NCBI GenBank assembly: GCA_964386865.1
Contig: CAYLUN010000027.1
Location: 1-63,147 of the forward strand
Origin: CAYLUN01 sp964386865
GTDB taxonomy: Bacteria > Verrucomicrobiota > Kiritimatiellia > RFP12 > UBA1067
Direction of reading: 5' to 3'
DNA: 63,147 bases
Shown here: one piece after another, positions 47,090 to 58,079 of the stretch
How the letters are laid out: every line of letters starts with the position of its first letter
Position numbering within the stretch: position 1 is the first letter of the stretch
Translations under genes and position numbers: made by a program
Notes under the pieces: model-generated
What the model was told of the DNA's origin: nothing
What the model saw: only the letters and a program-made list of their open reading frames with translations
Database searches by the model: none

Positions 47090-50000
47090 TCACTGGATCT
47101 GGATCAGCGTCCCCTTGGGCGACACATACACCGACCCCGTGCCGGTCAGGAACGGCGCGTTCGACGCGTCGAGCGTGCCCGAATAAAGGTGTCCGTCGTA
47201 CCAAAGCTCGTGGAACACCACCAGCCCGGGGAAGTCGAGCGCCAGCCTGCTACCCGCGTCCAGACGGACGTCCACGTTCTTGTACTCACCCGGCGTGCCG
47301 GTCTCCAGGACAGGCGCCTGCCGCGTGATCCGCACGTCGTCGATAAAGGAGTCGTGATCAGCGCCCATCCCCAGTTGATTGAGCATGCTGTTGAGGCCCT
47401 CGAACAGGAGGCTGTATGCCACGCCGTGCCTCACATACGGCAAGCGGAAGGTGTAGCGCCGCCAGGTCTCGTCAACGGTCTGCACGTAACCCACCTGCTC
47501 GCCGTTGAAGAGCACTCGGAAATCATGCAGGCAGTACACGGGCTGCGGACGCATGCGCCCGGCGGCCATGAACGACAGCGTATAGTACCCGTCCTCGTCG
47601 AACGTGATAGGCTGCGACATCTTGTATCCCATCCGTAGAAACGCCGCGGCCGTTCCCTCGGGTGCGTTCGGGCCATTCCATGCCGACCCGTTACGGGTGA
47701 TGCCGCTCGACGCCCAGTCGGTGTCGAACGTCCAGCCCGTGCCTGTGACGCCTTCCCCCCACGTGTCCCCGTTGGGAAGCGTGCCGGCCGGAACTTCAAA
47801 ACCGCCGTCCGCAACCGGGTTGTCGTCCAACCGTGTCACGTGCACGTCGTCGATCAGGGCCGACCGGTCGCCGCCGAGCGTGCTGCCTAAGGAGTTGATG
47901 CCCTCGAAGCTCAGCGTTTTCGAGACCGGCGCGTTGGTGATCGCGGGCAGCAGGACCGTCACCGACTCAAACTCGGTCTTGTAGTTGAACCGATAGGCCA
48001 CCACCGTACCGTCGAAACGAACCTGGAAATCGTACAGATTGTGATAGTCAGCAGCGCCATTGTTCCAGTAAGGCCGGGCTGCCGTCTGGAACGAGAGTTC
48101 GTACACGCCGTTCGTCGGGAAGGCAACCGTAGTCGACAGAACCCCTCGCGTCTCATGAATGTAGGCTGTCCGCGAACCCTCTGCCACTTTGCGCTGGGAT
48201 ACCCACGGCGTAAACCCTTCGCTGATGCCACTGTCGTTGTTAAAGGTCCAGCCCGAGTTCCCCAGCACACCCCATGAGAAACACCCGCGATCGGAGGGAA
48301 CCAGCGCTTGACTAGCAAAAAATGGGTCAGAAACCTCAAACATCCCGTTCGGGACTGTCGCCATCACCTGCGAGTCCCCGATCCGCTCGATCCGCACGTC
48401 GTCCAGCAGCGACGTCCGGTCAGCATTATCATTGATCCCCTGGAACGTCAGCGTATGGCTCCCGGCCGAAAGGTCCGGCAGCGCGAACGCGTAGCGCTCA
48501 AAAAGGGGCTGCGTCGTGCGGACATTCGCGATCACCTGACCGTCGATCAGGATGTTGTACCGATGCATATAGCCGGTATTCGCACGGCCGGCGGTATAGA
48601 ACGTCAGGCGATAGCGTCCTGCGGACGGCGCTGTAAATGTCTTTTCCCAACCGCCGCCTTGCTTGATGAACGCCACCCAGTCGCCGGCAGGCGCTGGCTG
48701 CATTACCCCCCAGATTTCGACGGTGCCATTATTCGGCTTATAGAGGCCGCCCGTGTTCGTCGCGTCCGCGGGTGTGGCCGAACCGAGCACCAGCCACCCC
48801 GTTCCAGTGGGCATCAGGCACCACAGGTGCTCGTAATAGCCGCCCCAAGGGCCATGGTTGACGGTGCCGTCGAAGATCTCGAAGCTGTTGTTGTAGAGGG
48901 TAACCGGCTCGACCTGTGCCGTGTCCCGGAGAGCCTGCGTCAGCCGCAGCGTGCCGGCCGCGACAGTGACGCCTGTGACGCTTTGAGGGAAACCGGTCAC
49001 GGTCAGCTCGCCAGCGCCGGTCTTGATCAGCGCGTTCGCGGGTGCGGACGATGCAGCCGCCCAGCGATCAGGCTCGGCCAGTACGGCCAAGCCCTGCGCC
49101 GGAACAGCGAAAAGACGGTTGGGCCTGCGCACACGCCCGTCATCGACCACCGCGCCCGCTTCTAATTGAATCGCGCCCTGCATGAGGTCGAAATCATCTG
49201 ACAGGCTGGCTGACCCCGCTCCCGTTTTGCGCCAGAGCCCAGCCCCCTCGACCCCGCCGAGTTTCAGCGTGGCGCCTGTCTGCGTCTCCGTCACCAGGGT
49301 CGCGCCCGCCTCGACGCGCTGCACGCCGACCTGCCCCCGGCCCTTCCACTTACGCTGAAGATAACTTTCGACTCCCAGCCGCTCCGCCTCGGTCAGCACA
49401 TTGGTGTAGACTAGCACCTCGCCCAGCCGGCCACCGCCGATATGAGCGAACGCACCATCATGGCCATAATCTCTTCCGTTGAAAAAGTTAGCTGCCGTGA
49501 GCGTACGGGCCGCCATCACCTCGATCACTTGGCCCAACTTATCCGGCACCCGTTCTCCGCCATCCACCCGCACGCCGTTCACATAAGTCGCGCCCTTATA
49601 CGCCTCAAAGGAACTGCCGAATAAGCGGAAGTACCTCGGGTTAGTAACAGCGAGTCCCAGCCAGAAATGGTCGGCTCCGACATTGCCGGGGAGCGTGTAA
49701 TCCCAGTCCTCCACAAAAAAGCCGTTGCTGTCGGGGAAGGCGGCCACTGCGAACACCGCGCGGATGTTTGAGAGAACCCCGCGCGTTCCGTCCGCGTTAC
49801 GCCAGGGCAGCCAGGCCGCCGTGGCGTCGATCGCGCCGAACGTCCCGAAGTCCAACATCACCTTGCCGTTCACGTCCGACATTCCCTGCACGCGCGCCGG
49901 CCTCCGCGAACGCGGCCCGTCGACATAGTACGCGAAATCGTGTTCGGCCCGCATATACGCGTACGGCGCGTTCGTGGAGGGTTCGCGCGCATCCAGCCAT

Positions 50001-50356
50001 TTTTCAACTGTCCCCGCGCCGTTCAGCACCGTGTTGGTGTTCGCATCCACCCAGAACGCCAAGCCGTTCTGGAGCGCGGCCGGCAACGAGGTCGGGAGGC
50101 CCGCCTCCGCCAGCGTCACCGTGCCCTCGCGCACAATGACGGTACCTGGCAAAGAGAGAAGGTTCGTCAGCGTAAGCCCGCCCGCGCCGCGTTTCTCCAG
50201 CGTGCCCGAAACCGCGAGGCCGGTCACGTTGGTTTGGCCCGTCACCGTGACCTCCGCATACCCGTACGGCGGCACAAGCCCGTCCGACGGCAGCGCGGCA
50301 ACTGTCCGGAACGCCGCGGCCAACAACATGACTGCTCCCACATGCAGACGCTTCAT
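47090..50356 (-). CDS. Secreted PATR protein with three repeated glycan-binding-like modules
   Basis: A 1,088-residue exported protein. Signal peptide MKRLHVGAVMLLAAAFRTVAA; a PATR-like strand (EKRGAGGLTLTNLLSL, ~55-85); a LamG/concanavalin-like domain (~95-340, GLAFWVDANTNTVLNG, GEVLVYTNVLTEAERLGVESYLQ); another PATR strand (IKTGAGELTVTGFPQ); then three homologous ~170-residue modules at about 489-657, 670-842 and 850-1012. Each module opens with NxxFE / GMFEV / GGFEVP and ends with LLDDVRIER / LIDDVHVTR / FIDDVRITR, like jelly-roll carbohydrate-binding modules. No PEP-CTERM tail is visible. The ATG at 50356 has GAGTGAG upstream; the frame from 50431 begins inside a repeat tract and is rejected. 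Confidence 0.78.
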   Translation of the reverse strand: MKRLHVGAVMLLAAAFRTVAALPSDGLVPPYGYAEVTVTGQTNVTGLAVSGTLEKRGAGGLTLTNLLSLPGTVIVREGTVTLAEAGLPTSLPAALQNGLAFWVDANTNTVLNGAGTVEKWLDAREPSTNAPYAYMRAEHDFAYYVDGPRSRRPARVQGMSDVNGKVMLDFGTFGAIDATAAWLPWRNADGTRGVLSNIRAVFAVAAFPDSNGFFVEDWDYTLPGNVGADHFWLGLAVTNPRYFRLFGSSFEAYKGATYVNGVRVDGGERVPDKLGQVIEVMAARTLTAANFFNGRDYGHDGAFAHIGGGRLGEVLVYTNVLTEAERLGVESYLQRKWKGRGQVGVQRVEAGATLVTETQTGATLKLGGVEGAGLWRKTGAGSASLSDDFDLMQGAIQLEAGAVVDDGRVRRPNRLFAVPAQGLAVLAEPDRWAAASSAPANALIKTGAGELTVTGFPQSVTGVTVAAGTLRLTQALRDTAQVEPVTLYNNSFEIFDGTVNHGPWGGYYEHLWCLMPTGTGWLVLGSATPADATNTGGLYKPNNGTVEIWGVMQPAPAGDWVAFIKQGGGWEKTFTAPSAGRYRLTFYTAGRANTGYMHRYNILIDGQVIANVRTTQPLFERYAFALPDLSAGSHTLTFQGINDNADRTSLLDDVRIERIGDSQVMATVPNGMFEVSDPFFASQALVPSDRGCFSWGVLGNSGWTFNNDSGISEGFTPWVSQRKVAEGSRTAYIHETRGVLSTTVAFPTNGVYELSFQTAARPYWNNGAADYHNLYDFQVRFDGTVVAYRFNYKTEFESVTVLLPAITNAPVSKTLSFEGINSLGSTLGGDRSALIDDVHVTRLDDNPVADGGFEVPAGTLPNGDTWGEGVTGTGWTFDTDWASSGITRNGSAWNGPNAPEGTAAAFLRMGYKMSQPITFDEDGYYTLSFMAAGRMRPQPVYCLHDFRVLFNGEQVGYVQTVDETWRRYTFRLPYVRHGVAYSLLFEGLNSMLNQLGMGADHDSFIDDVRITRQAPVLETGTPGEYKNVDVRLDAGSRLALDFPGLVVFHELWYDGHLYSGTLDASNAPFLTGTGSVYVSPKGTLIQIQ

Positions 50357-50384
50357 ACGCTCACTCCTTTTATTTCCATCAACC

Positions 50385-50410
50385 GGGCGAACGCGCAGGT
50401 TCGCCCCTAC
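50385..50410. repeat. REP-like hairpin
   Basis: GGGCGAA and TTCGCCC (50385-50391 and 50400-50406) form a perfect 7-bp stem around CGCGCAGG, followed by CCTAC. The same layout in a GC-richer version is at 58038-58063. It abuts the heptameric repeat tract at 50406. Confidence 0.65.
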
Positions 50411-50451
50411 TGCCCACTGCCCACTGCCCACTGCCTACTGCCCACTGCCTT
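50406..50451. repeat. Heptameric repeat tract (CCCACTG) at a gene end
   Basis: About six units near CCCACTG at exact 7-bp period. The tract contains the stop codon of the HzsA-like gene ending at 50407 and encodes its last residues (AVGSRQWAVGSGQ), so the protein's C-terminus is made of repeat DNA. Confidence 0.85.
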
Positions 50452-53400
50452 TTCAAACTGCCGACGAGCCTCGGGCCCGCCTTGGTCAAACGCCTGAAAA
50501 TCTGTCAAAGCGAAGGTCTTGCCTTCGGTTTTCGCCGCCAATAATTTACGGATGTTGTCGATCTCGATCTCCGCCAGCCGCGCCCGCTTGGCCTCGAAGT
50601 ACAGGTAGGTCGCCTTGACCTGCGGCTCCCAGGTGTTCGCCTCGGTATAGGAGCCGCAGAACGGCACGCAGAGGTCAATCCAGCAGGCCACCCGCTCTTT
50701 CTCGGCCTGCGACACGTTGACCTTGTTGTGCTCCGGCTCCAGTTGCCGCATAAGCGCGCTCTTGGCCGCGCCCGCGAAGTACGGCGGCAGCAGCGACGGC
50801 CGGCTCTGGGCGCTGATCCAGTTGACCACCGGGCCGCCGTGGCCGAACTTCGTCAGGTTCAGATAGGAGGCCGTGAAGGCGCGGTGCGCGTCTTGCGTCG
50901 TGTCGCCGTTTTTCGGGCACTGCGTGTACGAATACGGCAGCACATCCCCCATCAGGCTGAAGGGTTTCTTTTCGGCAGGATTGGAGCCGACCTCCGACCT
51001 CTGACCTCCGACCTCTGATTTCTCTCCCGTGTGACATTTGACGCAATGGGCGTCGAGGATCGGCTGGATCTCGCGGACATAGCTGAACCCTTCCGGCTCG
51101 CCAAAGCCATCCGGGCTGTTCACCGTCAGGAACGCCTTGATCGCCGGACGGCCTGACATCGCCGTGTCAGTGATCGGATTTTTCTTGCCGTATTGTTCGG
51201 CAAACCGGCCGAACGGCGCCAGCTTGCGCACCCCATTACGCATCGCTGCGGCGGGCGCAGGCGGGGGCGAGGCGTTCTTGCTCTCGTGGCAGCCCACGCA
51301 GGCCTGCGCTTCGCCCGGCTGGAGCGTGGACCAGCTCCGCATGGTCTGAACCACGTAGCCTTTCGCGTCCAGCAGTTGGAAGTAGACCGGCGTGCGCGCG
51401 GGAACTTGGAAGTAGGCCGAACCGTCCGCCTCGACCGGCACGGTGCCCAGCACGTGCTTGACGTCCCAGCTCCCGTTGTTGATCGAGGGCGGCGTGCGGC
51501 AGTGCGAAGCGCCGGCCTCGCCGACGTTGGAGTTGTAATACGCGTCGGCCGCACGGTACTCCAGCGCCACGACCCGCAGCGCCTTCACGGTCCCGCGCGC
51601 CACGCCCTCCATCGCCTGCCCGACATGCACGTCCTGCACGTAATAGGTGCCCAGTGTCTTCGTGTAGTCCACCTGCGACGGTTTCAGCGGCGGAGCCGTG
51701 CGCGCGAGCACCGGCACAGCCTGGGCGCACTGGGTCGCCGGGTCGTAGGCGAGCAGCTCGCGCCGGCCGTCCTCGGTCATGAAGTAGACGCCGAACGGCA
51801 CCGGGACGTGTGCCCGCTGGTGGTGCGGCGTACCTTCCGGGCAATAGGTCACCAGATAGTGCCTCTCGTCGAAGGCGTACGGATATTGGAACGCCTCGCC
51901 GACACCGCCGGAGAAATCATTGCGTTCGGCCACGGCCTGCCTGCGCGGCGCGAGATACTCGATGCCGACCTCTTCCTGTGTCCCCTTGCTCCTGTCCACC
52001 ACGATCAACTTGCCCTTCTGCATCGTGTGATGGCCCGACGCGATGGCGATGACCTTCTGCGTGCCGGGAATGCCACGCGCGTGCAGAATCGAGGTCGGAA
52101 ACCACGAGTTGCCGCCATAGAATTCGGCTTGTGCCGTGCCGTCGAAGTTCATCACCATCAGCGGCTGCGGGAAGATCTGCCCCCGGTCGTTGTACTCCCA
52201 GCGCGTATACGTCACCCGCCCGTCGTCCAGCGTCTGCGGATAGTTGGTGTGGACCTGGTCGTAGCCCAGCCGCCGCAGGAAGCGGCCCTCGCTGTCGCAG
52301 GTGTAGAGGTTGGAGACATACTGCCGCCAGCAGTCGGTGTTCTGGATGCAGCGCGACGAAACGAACACGATGTCGCCGTTCGGCAGCCAGCACGGCTCGA
52401 TGTCCGACACGCCCAAGCCGAAGGTAATCTGCCTGACGCCCCGCGTGGCCATGTCCATCACGTACAAGTGGAAATCATCTTCTGTATCGTTGCGGCGCAT
52501 GGAGAAAAGAACACGGGCGCCGTCGTACGAAACCGCAGGGTCACGAATGATGCCGGTCGGCATGTCCAGCAGCGTTTCCGTCCTCACATTGCCCGCCGCG
52601 CCCACGCTCAGCAGGTTGAGGCTCGCTCCCATGCGGTAGTCCGGGTTCCGCTCGCGGTACTGCTCGTCCGTCAGATCCTCAGTCCACGCGTAATGCACCA
52701 CGCCGCTCAGAAAATAGTGCTTCGTGAAAATGATCTGCCCCGTCCGCTTGGCCAGCGTGGACAGGCGCTGGACACGCCGCTTCTCACAGGCAGCGGAATA
52801 CAGCTTCTCCCAGCGCGGGTCACGCCCTGGCACACTTCGCAGCGCGTTTCGCTCCTTCTCGAGCGCGCTGTCGGCGCACTCCGCAAGCGCCTTGGCGACC
52901 ATCCGGCTTTCAGCCTCGCAGGAGGTCGTGCTGGCGAAGCAATTCGTGTACGCCAGACCGTAATCCTGATAGATCCAATCCTTCAGCCGGCGCGCGTCGG
53001 GATAGGGGCCCGTCCGGTTTCGCCCGCTTTGCGCGAACTCCCGCTCGGCCATGACAAAGCGGTCCTCGTCAGGCAGCGTGGACGGCACTTCGCCCGTTCC
53101 CGTCAACAGCTTGCGCGCGCCCGAGCCGTCCTTGACGGCCACCCGCAATTCGGCGATCTGGTAATTGAAATGGATCGAGCCCTCTTCATAACTGGAGAGG
53201 ATCTTCAGTTCAAGGGTCTTGAGCCTCCGCGGCGCGAAACGGATGACGTAACTCTTGCCTGCCGGCACAGTGGGTATGCCCACTTTCATTCCCAGAACTT
53301 CAACCTCTCGCGGCAGGTAACTGCCCCCGCCTGCCCGCGACAGCAGTTCGACACCGTCGACCTCGAACTCGCCTCCCAAGTCAACGGTCAGCGTCCCGGT

Positions 53401-53751
53401 GACCGGCGCGCTCCCGTTCGCAGGTTTGGCGGCCGGGTTCGCGCCGGTCGGCGTGTCGTCCAGCAGACACGCATAGGTGTCCGGCTTGCCGTCCAGCATC
53501 ATCTCCGCCGTGTAGACCGTCGTCGTCCGCCCGTCGGCACCCACGACCGGCTGATAGGGCACGTTGGAAACCGAAGCGACCCGCAGGGCACCCCCCTGCG
53601 CAGACAGGGCGCACAGCCACAGCAGAACAGCTACGCGCACAAAATCTGTCGTGACAGGGGCTTCTTGCCTGTGAGATGCGGACAAAAGGCCCGTGCCCCA
53701 TCGACTGACGGCCTTCGTTACGTGAGCCTCGACCACACTTCTATCGTCCAT
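50407..53751 (-). CDS. Exported HzsA-like dihaem cytochrome with discoidin-like N-terminus
   Basis: A 1,114-residue protein. A hydrophobic export segment (~36-52, DFVRVAVLLWLCALSAQG) follows an unusually long polar lead; the start may instead be a later GTG (VRV). Next come an F5/8 C (discoidin)-like domain (~60-200, MMLDGKPDTYACLLDD), a helical linker, a PD40-type propeller (VSYDGARVLFSMRR, WLPNGDIVFVSSRC, ~405-690), an HZS-alpha-type domain (HVLGTVPVEADGSAYFQ) and two haem motifs, CVGCH (818-822) and CVKCH (903-907). Directly after the second motif an insertion KSEVGGQRSEVGS is encoded by heptameric repeats, and another repeat forms the C-terminus. It lies next to the IclR-type regulator gene at 53818, 66 bp away on the same strand. 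Confidence 0.82.
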   Translation of the reverse strand: MDDRSVVEAHVTKAVSRWGTGLLSASHRQEAPVTTDFVRVAVLLWLCALSAQGGALRVASVSNVPYQPVVGADGRTTTVYTAEMMLDGKPDTYACLLDDTPTGANPAAKPANGSAPVTGTLTVDLGGEFEVDGVELLSRAGGGSYLPREVEVLGMKVGIPTVPAGKSYVIRFAPRRLKTLELKILSSYEEGSIHFNYQIAELRVAVKDGSGARKLLTGTGEVPSTLPDEDRFVMAEREFAQSGRNRTGPYPDARRLKDWIYQDYGLAYTNCFASTTSCEAESRMVAKALAECADSALEKERNALRSVPGRDPRWEKLYSAACEKRRVQRLSTLAKRTGQIIFTKHYFLSGVVHYAWTEDLTDEQYRERNPDYRMGASLNLLSVGAAGNVRTETLLDMPTGIIRDPAVSYDGARVLFSMRRNDTEDDFHLYVMDMATRGVRQITFGLGVSDIEPCWLPNGDIVFVSSRCIQNTDCWRQYVSNLYTCDSEGRFLRRLGYDQVHTNYPQTLDDGRVTYTRWEYNDRGQIFPQPLMVMNFDGTAQAEFYGGNSWFPTSILHARGIPGTQKVIAIASGHHTMQKGKLIVVDRSKGTQEEVGIEYLAPRRQAVAERNDFSGGVGEAFQYPYAFDERHYLVTYCPEGTPHHQRAHVPVPFGVYFMTEDGRRELLAYDPATQCAQAVPVLARTAPPLKPSQVDYTKTLGTYYVQDVHVGQAMEGVARGTVKALRVVALEYRAADAYYNSNVGEAGASHCRTPPSINNGSWDVKHVLGTVPVEADGSAYFQVPARTPVYFQLLDAKGYVVQTMRSWSTLQPGEAQACVGCHESKNASPPPAPAAAMRNGVRKLAPFGRFAEQYGKKNPITDTAMSGRPAIKAFLTVNSPDGFGEPEGFSYVREIQPILDAHCVKCHTGEKSEVGGQRSEVGSNPAEKKPFSLMGDVLPYSYTQCPKNGDTTQDAHRAFTASYLNLTKFGHGGPVVNWISAQSRPSLLPPYFAGAAKSALMRQLEPEHNKVNVSQAEKERVACWIDLCVPFCGSYTEANTWEPQVKATYLYFEAKRARLAEIEIDNIRKLLAAKTEGKTFALTDFQAFDQGGPEARRQFEKAVGSRQWAVGSGQ
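50988..51022. repeat. Heptameric repeat inside the HzsA-like gene
   Basis: CCTCCGA / CCTCTGA / CCTCCGA / CCTCTGA units at 7-bp period sit in frame just downstream of the second haem motif codons. They encode the EVGGQRSEVG stretch; the frame is preserved. Confidence 0.8.
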
Positions 53752-53770
53752 GACAGTCCCGCCTTAGTGC

Positions 53771-53810
53771 TTCCAACCGTTGAACCTTGAACCATGAACC
53801 TCGCCAACTT
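53771..53810. repeat. Heptameric repeat tract (GTTGAAC-type)
   Basis: GTTGAAC / CTTGAAC / CATGAAC / CTCGCCA units at 7-bp period between the IclR gene and the HzsA-like gene. The units are close to those at 4003-4075, 50 kb away. Confidence 0.75.
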
Positions 53811-53817
53811 TTCTCCG

Positions 53818-54594
53818 CTACGCCTTCCACCCCAGCGCAGCCGAGATCTTTCTGGCTGTTTCCTGCAGCGGCTCGCCCAAAACGTTCTTGATGTCCCGCT
53901 GGCGGTAATGCACCGTCAGCACCGTCGTGCCGATCGCGGCGATCACGCGGCCGGTGTAGTCGTAGACCGGAGCGGCGTAGCAGAGCCCGCCCTCCATGTA
54001 CTCCTCCTCATCCAGCGCATAGCCCTGTTTGCGTATGCGCTCCAAGTCCGCAAAGAAACTCTTCCGTTCCGTGTGCGTCTTGTCGGTCAGCTTTTTTAGG
54101 CCGCGGGCGGCACAGCGCTCACGCAAATCAGGATCGCCGTAAGCCACGAGCACCTTGCCCGGCGCCGCCGCGTGAGGCCAGTAATGCTCACCCACACGCC
54201 CCCCGAGATGGACGTTACGCGTGCCTTCGTGGTGGATCAGGTACAGGACCATGTCCTCGTGCATGACCCCGAGGTAGACACATTCGCCAAAGCGTTTCCA
54301 CTGTTCTCGCAGCGGCCCCTGCGCTGCCGTGACCACATCCATGCGGCTGACCGGCATCGAGGCGTAGCGGAAAGGCACCAGCGACACCGCATACTTGGGG
54401 CCTTCGCCAATCTCCGTCACCCACCCCTTGGCGACCAGCGTCTTCAAGCACCGGAAGACCATGTGCTTGTTGGCCCCCGTCAGCTCGGCCAGCTCGGCCA
54501 CCCCCAGCCCGTCCGCTGACTCGCACAAAGCCGTCAGCACGTCGACCCCTGCCCGGAGACCGGGCACGTCATACGCCGTCTCTTTTTTTATCAT
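53818..54594 (-). CDS. IclR-family transcriptional regulator
   Basis: A 258-residue IclR protein. The N-terminal winged helix (~10-70: GVAELAELTGANKHMVFRCLKTLVAKGWV) precedes an effector-binding domain (~85-250: GECVYLGVMHEDMVLYLIHHEG, AAAPGKVLVAYG, GYALDEEEYMEGGLCYAAPVYDYTG). IclR proteins usually control sugar-acid or aromatic catabolism. No Shine-Dalgarno precedes the ATG; a promoter with -35 TTGACA places transcription start at or beside the A of the ATG, so a leaderless message is likely. A palindrome covering -10 and start codon suggests autoregulation. It is directly upstream of an HzsA-like gene on the same strand and is the best candidate regulator of that locus. Confidence 0.9.
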   Translation of the reverse strand: MIKKETAYDVPGLRAGVDVLTALCESADGLGVAELAELTGANKHMVFRCLKTLVAKGWVTEIGEGPKYAVSLVPFRYASMPVSRMDVVTAAQGPLREQWKRFGECVYLGVMHEDMVLYLIHHEGTRNVHLGGRVGEHYWPHAAAPGKVLVAYGDPDLRERCAARGLKKLTDKTHTERKSFFADLERIRKQGYALDEEEYMEGGLCYAAPVYDYTGRVIAAIGTTVLTVHYRQRDIKNVLGEPLQETARKISAALGWKA

Positions 54595-54629
54595 GTAACG
54601 ACGTTACACTAATAAGACTACCGTGTCAA
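54594..54629 (-). promoter_or_regulatory. IclR promoter with overlapping palindromic operator
   Basis: On the minus strand, TTGACA (54629-54624), a 17-bp spacer and TAACGT (54606-54601) form a promoter. TGTAACGACGTTACA (54594-54608) is a perfect 15-bp palindrome covering the -10 and touching the first base of the ATG. A bound dimer here would block transcription. Confidence 0.6.
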
Positions 54630-54758
54630 GCCGCCCGGAACCCGCGATTACCAACTTTCTCTCCTTCGTGTCCAGACGCCTTTGTGCTAAACTTCAGCGC
54701 TTTTTCACGCCCCATCCGTCACCCTTCAGCTCTAACCCCTATTTTTTGACTGTTTTTT

Positions 54759-56555
<1,797 letters not shown>

Positions 56556-56636
56556 AATTGACCCTTTTCGTGGGAGTGTGCGAAGATACTGGCCGCCTGC
56601 TCGTATCCCGCGCAAGAGACCGGATGGCGTGTGTTC

Positions 56637-58031
56637 ATGCCCAAGACCGCAAAGAAAGAGCCGTTTTTTCGCCGCTTAAGCCCGCAATGGCTGATGACGC
56701 TCGGCTTTGCGGCGGCGATCCTGATCGGCGCCGGGCTGCTGATGCTGCCGGAGTCGAACACCAGCGGCGGACGGATGGGGCCGGTGACCGCGCTGTTCAC
56801 CGCGACCAGCGCGACCTGCGTCACGGGGCTCTCCGTCATCGACATCGGCACGGAACTCACCCTGTTCGGACAGCTCGTTGTCCTGGCGCTCATCCAGCTC
56901 GGCGGGCTGGGCATCACGACCTTCGGAACCTTCCTGCTGGTGCTCGTCGGCCGCCGACTCAGCGTGCAGAACGAGTTCGTCCTGATGAGCTCTTATGGCA
57001 TCGACGAGGTCAACGGGCTGCGCTCGCTGCTGCGCTGGACGATCGGCCTCACGGTTCTCATCGAAGGCATCGGCACGCTCCTCCTCTGGCTGTGCTACCT
57101 GCAAATGCCGGCCGGCTCCGTGGCTCCGAGCGACCCGTGGACCGCCCTCTACTACGCGGCCTTCCACGCCATCAGCGCGTTCTGCAACGCGGGCTTCTCC
57201 TTGCACCGCGACAACCTCGTCCCCTTCCAAACGAACGCGCTCTACCTGGGCGTCATCGACCTTCTGATCGTCTTGGGCGGCCTCGGCTTTCTAGTCCTGT
57301 ATAACCTGATCACAATCAAGTTCTGGCGGCGCAACCTCAAAATGCGCGGGCGCGTCACGCTCCACAGCAAGATCGCGCTCTCGGCCACGCTCCTCCTGAT
57401 CGTAGCCGGCACGCTCGCCTTTCTGGCGCAAGAGTGGTCGGGCACGCTGAAGGATCTCTCGCTTCCCAACAAGGCGCTCGTCTCCCTTTTTCAGTCGATC
57501 ACCCCGCGCACCTGCGGCTTCAACGCCGTGCCCATGGATCAAATCCACGAGTCGACGCGCTACACCACGAACCTGCTGATGCTGATCGGCGGCTCGCCCG
57601 GCTCCGCGGCGGGCGGGGTCAAGACGACCACCCTGTTTGTCCTCGTCATGACGATCTTCGCCATCTGCCGAGGGCGGAGCGAAACCGTCATCTTCACCCG
57701 GACTGTCCCCAACACCGTCGTGCGCGAGGCCCTCGTCATCTTCCTCTTGGCCATCGGCGTCATTCTCACGGCCTTCGGCGCGCTGCTCTGGACCGAGTCT
57801 CCGCTCAAGCCCGACGACGCCTCAAAGCTGATTTTTGAGACCATCTCCGCCGCGGCCACAGTCGGCCTCTCGATCAACCACACGCCGCTCTTGTCCATGG
57901 CGGGCAGGCTCGTTATCATTGTCTGCATGTTCATCGGGCGCCTGGGCCCTCTAGCCGTGGCGCTCCTGATCGGAAACCGCGAAGAAAGCCTCCGCATCCG
58001 CTTCCCGGAGGAGGAAGTCGTCGTCGGATAA
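56637..58031 (+). CDS. ktrB: Potassium uptake channel subunit KtrB/TrkH
   Basis: A 464-residue polytopic K+ transporter of the TrkH/KtrB superfamily. Four pore-loop motifs with their selectivity glycines are present: ATCVTGLSV, SAFCNAGFSL, TPRTCGFNAV and AATVGLSIN, each between membrane helices. The length (about 450) suits KtrB better than TrkH. The ATG at 56637 is chosen over GTG at 56631. The gene for its regulatory partner starts 48 bp downstream with only a REP-like hairpin between, so the two form an operon for ion-driven K+ uptake at the inner membrane. Confidence 0.9.
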   Translation: MPKTAKKEPFFRRLSPQWLMTLGFAAAILIGAGLLMLPESNTSGGRMGPVTALFTATSATCVTGLSVIDIGTELTLFGQLVVLALIQLGGLGITTFGTFLLVLVGRRLSVQNEFVLMSSYGIDEVNGLRSLLRWTIGLTVLIEGIGTLLLWLCYLQMPAGSVAPSDPWTALYYAAFHAISAFCNAGFSLHRDNLVPFQTNALYLGVIDLLIVLGGLGFLVLYNLITIKFWRRNLKMRGRVTLHSKIALSATLLLIVAGTLAFLAQEWSGTLKDLSLPNKALVSLFQSITPRTCGFNAVPMDQIHESTRYTTNLLMLIGGSPGSAAGGVKTTTLFVLVMTIFAICRGRSETVIFTRTVPNTVVREALVIFLLAIGVILTAFGALLWTESPLKPDDASKLIFETISAAATVGLSINHTPLLSMAGRLVIIVCMFIGRLGPLAVALLIGNREESLRIRFPEEEVVVG

Positions 58032-58037
58032 ACAAGG

Positions 58038-58063
58038 GGGGCGGGCGCAGGGGCCTGCCCCTA
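58038..58063. repeat. REP-like hairpin between ktrB and ktrA
   Basis: GGGCGGGC and GCCTGCCC can pair around a short loop and are followed by CCTAC, the same arrangement as at 50385-50410. It fills most of the 48-bp gap between the two potassium-uptake genes. Confidence 0.5.
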
Positions 58064-58079
58064 CAACCTCGGAACCACC

